The notes under the pieces were generated by a model. That model saw only the letters and a list, made by a program, of their open reading frames with translations. It was not told where the DNA came from and did not search any database. From assembly GCA_016179965.1 (NCBI GenBank), contig JACPCF010000011.1:1-62007 (forward strand): a stretch of DNA of 62,007 nucleotides, read 5' to 3'. The position numbers and the translations under genes are program-made. The DNA is from Candidatus Rokuibacteriota bacterium (GTDB taxonomy: Bacteria > Methylomirabilota > Methylomirabilia > Rokubacteriales > CSP1-6). Of this stretch, positions 58,741 through 62,007 are shown piece after piece. The number at the start of each line of letters is the position of its first letter. Positions within the stretch are counted from its first letter, which is position 1.

Positions 58741-59742
58741 ATGAGCGATCTCAGGAAAGATCCGACCCGCGGCCAGTGGGTGCTGGTGCGCCCGCGCGGC
58801 GGCGCCGAGCGCGATGGAGACGACTGCCCCTTCTGCCCCGGCAACGAGGCGAGCACCCCGCCGGAGATCGCAGCCTATCGGAAGGAAGGGTCCGCGCCCA
58901 ACAGCCCGGGCTGGCAGGTGCGGGTCATTCCGGAAGCCGATCCGTACTTCCAGGTGGAGTGGGAGCTGGTCCGCGAGGGGGTGGGGATGTACGACAAGAT
59001 CACTCCCCGCGGGGCCAGCGAGTTGATCATCGAGAGCCCGAGCCACGAGGACACGCCGGCCACCATGGGTCCCGACCAGCTGGAGCGCGTCCTCTGGATG
59101 TACCGCGACCGGCTGGAGGACCTGAAGCGCGATCCCAAGATCCGCGATATCCTCATCACGCGCCGCTACCGCAAACCGGGGTCGCGGCTGAGCCATCCAT
59201 ATTCCCGGGTGACGGCGATTCCGGTCATCTTCGACGATCTGCGGCGCGAGCTGCGCGAGTCCCGGGAGTACTACCAGTACAAGCGGCGCTGCCTCTTCTG
59301 CGACATCCTCCGTCAGGAGTTGGCCGACGACGACGGGGTGGTGCGGCTGACGCCGTTCTTCCTGGTCGTGGTCCCGTACGCGGCCCGCTCTCCCTTCGAG
59401 ACGTGGGTCCTGCCCCGGCAACACGCGTGTGGGTTCGAGAGCCTGTCGCCCGAAGCCGCGGCCGATCTCGCCCGGCTCCTGACGGGCTATTTCGGCGTCC
59501 TGGCGAGCGGGCTGGGGAATCCTTCCTTCGAGCTCAGCCTGCACACTGCGCCGAACCTCCAGGCCAAGATCCTGCAGGACGAATGGGCCACGATCAACGA
59601 CGACTATCACTGGCACCTGGAGATCGTCCTCCAGCCCGAGCGGGCCAACCGGGTGGGGGGGATCGCCGTCAACGAGGTCCCGCCGGAAGAGGCGGCGCGC
59701 CGGCTCCGCGACGTCTGGACGACCGTTCGCGAGATCCGTTGA
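58741..59742 (+). CDS. galT: Galactose-1-phosphate uridylyltransferase-like protein (HIT superfamily)
   Basis: 333 residues. KDPTRGQWVLVRP and CPFCPGNEASTPPEI (zinc-site Cys pair) at the start, RLSHPYSRVTAIPVIFDD, and the nucleotidyl-transfer motif DDYHWHLEIVLQP (HxHxE). It transfers UMP between hexose phosphates, or a related nucleotidyl group. No other Leloir genes are seen, so the sugar may differ. Symbol tentative. Confidence 0.85.
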   Translation: MSDLRKDPTRGQWVLVRPRGGAERDGDDCPFCPGNEASTPPEIAAYRKEGSAPNSPGWQVRVIPEADPYFQVEWELVREGVGMYDKITPRGASELIIESPSHEDTPATMGPDQLERVLWMYRDRLEDLKRDPKIRDILITRRYRKPGSRLSHPYSRVTAIPVIFDDLRRELRESREYYQYKRRCLFCDILRQELADDDGVVRLTPFFLVVVPYAARSPFETWVLPRQHACGFESLSPEAAADLARLLTGYFGVLASGLGNPSFELSLHTAPNLQAKILQDEWATINDDYHWHLEIVLQPERANRVGGIAVNEVPPEEAARRLRDVWTTVREIR

Positions 59743-59751
59743 CCGTCGCGG

Positions 59752-59970
59752 CTATGGGTAGAGGCCGCGGATGCCCTCCATGAGGGCGGCGGTTCTGAGG
59801 TCGGTGCTTTCCTTCTGCGCGACGCCCCAGATGCGGTTGAAGGCGCGCGTCATGACTTCCTGGAGCCGCGAGAGGATCTCGCTCTCCCGCCAGAAGTAGT
59901 ACTGGAGCCCCTGGACCCACTCGAAGTAGGACACGACCACGCCGCCCCCGTTCGCCAGGATGTCCAGGAT
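59752..59970 (-). pseudogene. C-terminal remnant of glutamate dehydrogenase
   Basis: Reading on the complement to TAG at 59752, about 72 codons give ILDILANGGGVVVSYFEWVQ, YYFWRESEILSRL, VMTRAFNRIWGVAQKE and MEGIRGLYP, the standard end of Glu/Leu dehydrogenases. Homology stops abruptly near 59970, 65 bp before the Rrf2 promoter, and an in-frame TGA lies just upstream. About 350 N-terminal residues are missing. Rearrangement or deletion. Confidence 0.8.
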
Positions 59971-60035
59971 TGGAGGGCTGCCCTGAATAGCGGTGAATCA
60001 AACTCTGATTTGTCTGTCATAACGATACTTTTCCC

Positions 60036-60102
60036 TTGACATGGGGTGAGGGGGAGTGGGAAAATCCGACTCAGATGGTCGGAGATTCTAAAGGTCGGAG
60101 AT
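60036..60102 (+). promoter_or_regulatory. Promoter and Rrf2/IscR-type operator of the isc genes
   Basis: TTGACA (60036-60041) is followed by TCCGAC (60065-60070)-N7-GTCGGA (60078-60083), a dyad over the expected -10, and a further half-site. GGTCGGAGAT occurs twice, at 60077-60086 and 60093-60102, 16 bp apart. Suited for autorepression by the Rrf2 protein encoded next. Confidence 0.6.
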
Positions 60103-60124
60103 AGAAAGGGCTGGAGAATTAGGT

Positions 60125-60559
60125 ATGCTCCGTTTCACCAAGCGCGCCGATTACGGGCTGATGGCCATCAATTATATCGTCATGCATGGCGAAGACGGGG
60201 CCCTCAGCGCCAAGCGGATCGCCGACGAGTTCGGTATCCCCCCGGAGCTCCTGGCTAAGATTCTCCAGCGCCTGGCGAAGAAGGGGTTCATCACCAGCCG
60301 AAACGGCCCCAAGGGGGGGTACGTGCTGGCACGCTCGACGGAAGAGATCACGGTGGGGCACGTGGTCCGGGCCCTCGAGGGCCCCATTCACATCGTCAGT
60401 TGCCTGGAGGACCTGGACTGCCCTCAGTTCTCGCGCTGCAACCTGCGTCGCCCGGTGCAGAAGATCCAGGCCAGCATCAGCTACCTCCTGGACACGATGA
60501 CCCTCGCTGAGCTGACCCGGGAAACGGTTCCGATTCGAGACCTCACGACGGTTAACTAG
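60125..60559 (+). CDS. Rrf2 family regulator, IscR-like
   Basis: 144 residues. Winged HTH: MLRFTKRADYGLMAINYIVMHG, GIPPELLAKILQRLAKKGFITSRNGPKGGYVLA. Three cysteines in CLEDLDCPQFSRC resemble the Fe-S cluster ligands of IscR, with spacing C-x5-C-x5-C. Likely senses cluster status and controls the IscS-like/IscU genes from the operator upstream. Confidence 0.88.
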   Translation: MLRFTKRADYGLMAINYIVMHGEDGALSAKRIADEFGIPPELLAKILQRLAKKGFITSRNGPKGGYVLARSTEEITVGHVVRALEGPIHIVSCLEDLDCPQFSRCNLRRPVQKIQASISYLLDTMTLAELTRETVPIRDLTTVN

Positions 60560-60571
60560 GGAGAACCGGTC

Positions 60572-61798
60572 ATGGCGTTGAAGTTTCCCATTTTCATGGA
60601 CAGCCACTCCACCACCCCGGTGGACCCGCGGGTGCTGGAGGCGATGATCCCCTACTTCACCGAGAAGTTCGGTCACCCCGGGAGCCGCAACCACCCCTTC
60701 GGCTGGGAGGCCGAGGCCGCCGCGGACAGAGCCCGCGAGCAGGTGGCCAAGCTGATCGGCGCCCGGGACCCCAAGGAGGTCGTCTTCACCTCCGGCGGCA
60801 CCGAGGCGATCAACCTCGCCATCAAGGGCGTGGCCGAGATGTACCGGGAGAAGGGGACCCACATCGTTACGACGGCGATCGAGCAGCGGGCCGGCCTGGA
60901 CGTGTGCAAGCGGCTCGAGCGTCTCGGATACCAGGTGACGTATATTCCCGTCGGAGCTGATGGCCTCGTTGACGTTGAGGAGGTCCGCAAGGCGATCACC
61001 GACAAGACGATCCTGATCTCCGGGATGTTCGCCAACAACGAGATCGGCACGATCCAGCCGGTTGCGGAGATCGGCAAGCTGGCCAAGGAGAAGGGGATCA
61101 TCTTCCACTGCGACGCCACTCAGGCGGTGGGGAAGATTCCCGTGGACGTCGAGGCCATGGGCATCGACCTCCTGTCGGCAACGGCTCACATGATCTATGG
61201 CCCGAAGGGCGTCGGGGCGCTGTACGTCCGGCGGAAGAACCCCCGGGTGAGGATCGCTCCGATGATCGACGGGGGCGGCCACGAGCGGGGGATGCGGTCC
61301 GGCACGGTGCCGGTGCCCCTGGCGGTCGGCTTCGGCAAGGCGGCCGAGATCTGTCGGGAGGTCATGGCTGAAGAGGGCGTGCGGTTGAAGGCGCTCAGGG
61401 ACAAGCTCCAGGACAAGATCCTGTCCTCGCTGGACGAGGCATATCTGAACGGGCACCCCGAGAAGCGGCTCCCCCACAACCTGAACATCTCCTTCGCCTA
61501 CGTCGAGGGAGAGTCGGTTCTGATGGGGCTGAACAAGGAGGTGGCCCTCGCGTCCGGCTCGGCCTGCACGTCGGCGACCCTGGAACCGTCCTACGTCATC
61601 GCCGCGCTGGGGGTGGGGTCGGAGTTGGCCCATTCCTCCATCCGGTTCGGGCTCCATCGGTTCACCGCGGAGGAGGAAGTGGAGTACGTGGGGAATCGGA
61701 CGGTGGAGGTCGTCACCCGGCTGCGCGAGATGTCCCCCCTCTACGAGTTGGCCAAAGAGGGGGTGGACATCAAGTCCATCCAGTGGAAGGCACAATAG
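60572..61798 (+). CDS. IscS/NifS-like protein lacking the PLP-binding lysine
   Basis: 408 residues. Overall very close to class I cysteine desulfurases: MDSHSTTPVDPRVLEAM, SGGTEAINLAIKG, MFANNEIGTIQPVAEIGKLAKEKGIIFHCDATQAVGK, RSGTVPVPL, and active-site loop SGSACTSATLEPSYV with Cys. But the Schiff-base Lys of S/THKxYGPKG is Met (TAHMIYGPKG), and the cofactor-stacking His of EHKAVL is Gln (IEQRAGL). Both are in the DNA unambiguously (CAC ATG ATC; GAG CAG CGG). It is a probable pseudo-enzyme or has altered chemistry. IscU follows by 30 bp. Confidence 0.85.
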   Translation: MALKFPIFMDSHSTTPVDPRVLEAMIPYFTEKFGHPGSRNHPFGWEAEAAADRAREQVAKLIGARDPKEVVFTSGGTEAINLAIKGVAEMYREKGTHIVTTAIEQRAGLDVCKRLERLGYQVTYIPVGADGLVDVEEVRKAITDKTILISGMFANNEIGTIQPVAEIGKLAKEKGIIFHCDATQAVGKIPVDVEAMGIDLLSATAHMIYGPKGVGALYVRRKNPRVRIAPMIDGGGHERGMRSGTVPVPLAVGFGKAAEICREVMAEEGVRLKALRDKLQDKILSSLDEAYLNGHPEKRLPHNLNISFAYVEGESVLMGLNKEVALASGSACTSATLEPSYVIAALGVGSELAHSSIRFGLHRFTAEEEVEYVGNRTVEVVTRLREMSPLYELAKEGVDIKSIQWKAQ

Positions 61799-61828
61799 AG
61801 ATCGGCCGATAGAGGAGGAGTCAGAGCC

Positions 61829-62007
61829 ATGGCCTATAGCGAAAAGGTGATCGACCACTACAACAACCCGCGAAACGTGGGGTCCTTCTCCAAGGAGATC
61901 CCCGGCGTGGGCACGGGGCTCGTGGGGGCGCCCGAGTGCGGCGACGTCATGAAGCTCCAGATCAAGGTGAACCTGGACACCGGGGTCATCGAGGACGCCA
62001 AGTTCAA
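61829..62007 (+). CDS. iscU: IscU-type Fe-S scaffold protein, 3' end cut by window
   Basis: Sixty codons are present: MAYSEKVIDHYNNPRNVGSF, GVGTGLVGAPECGDVMKLQIKV, GVIEDAKF. First ligand Cys is in GAPECGDVM; the remaining ligands lie past the window edge. AGGAGGAG precedes ATG 61829. It builds clusters with sulfur from a cysteine desulfurase, and shares a transcript with the IscS-like gene. Confidence 0.9.
   Translation, partial: MAYSEKVIDHYNNPRNVGSFSKEIPGVGTGLVGAPECGDVMKLQIKVNLDTGVIEDAKF

Noticed and set aside
1-62007. CRISPR arrays, insertion sequences, prophage or integrase genes
   Set aside because: No regularly spaced direct repeats, transposase motifs or attachment-site pairs were seen; repeats found are short hairpins only.

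Overview
The window is high-GC DNA (about two thirds G+C by eye) with tightly packed genes, many GTG starts and ATGA/TGATG overlaps. Gene content includes TRAP and peptide ABC binding proteins, acetamidase, UxaA hydrolase, acyl-CoA dehydrogenases, MaoC, a UGSC selenoprotein pair, ABC_sub_bind, the ubiquitin-like tag Pup, and an Rrf2/IscS/IscU run. Together these suggest an uncultivated soil or sediment bacterium of the Rokubacteria/Methylomirabilota type. That placement is inference; there is no rRNA or tRNA in the window.

Layout. 1-5.2 kb: TRAP binding protein (cut by the edge), acetamidase, alpha/beta hydrolase, UxaA-type dehydratase. 5.4-10.6 kb: acyl-CoA block on the minus strand (ClpS-like protein, frameshifted acyl-CoA dehydrogenase, MaoC, two-gene DUF2283 cassette, tandem acyl-CoA dehydrogenase fusion). 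10.7-18.1 kb: decayed phosphodiesterase, EEP hydrolase, LysR with divergent zinc-finger and isocitrate-lyase-like genes, amidohydrolase, Nudix, thioesterase, 2-hydroxyacid dehydrogenase. 18.2-26.3 kb: two UGSC selenoprotein loci around a 1,360-residue regulator. 26.3-32.9 kb: hydrolase, amidase and peptide ABC operon. 33.1-38.4 kb: ECF sigma/anti-sigma, TlpA, CcdA, homoserine kinase, dCTP deaminase, Pup, FmdB. 38.5-43.1 kb: membrane-anchored sulfite-oxidase-like enzyme, LysR, ABC_sub_bind, SelD. 43.2-48.9 kb: Sec-containing permease, small zinc-finger protein, Cys-tail protein, pentaheme cytochrome, DUF302, FGE-like protein, glycosyltransferase. 48.9-58.4 kb: MoxR/DUF58/giant vWA/TPR operon. 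58.4-62.0 kb: glutaredoxin-like selenoprotein, GalT-like enzyme, Rrf2 regulator, IscS-like and IscU genes.

The main result is a selenoprotein set that standard gene calling would split or miss. Five genes contain an in-frame TGA at a position normally held by, or paired with, a redox cysteine, each followed by a hairpin 10-14 nt downstream: two UGSC proteins (one fused to its partner, one beside it), SelD itself, an ArsP/DUF318-type permease directly after selD, and a UxxC glutaredoxin-like protein. Three of the five hairpins have an 8-bp stem and a five-base AGTNT loop. SelA, SelB and tRNA-Sec are not in the window.

Other points: an IscS-like protein that lacks the PLP lysine, Pup outside Actinobacteria, an acyl-CoA dehydrogenase dimer on one chain whose second half has lost the catalytic glutamate motif, several decayed gene fragments, and hairpin-rich inserts inside the MoxR operon.
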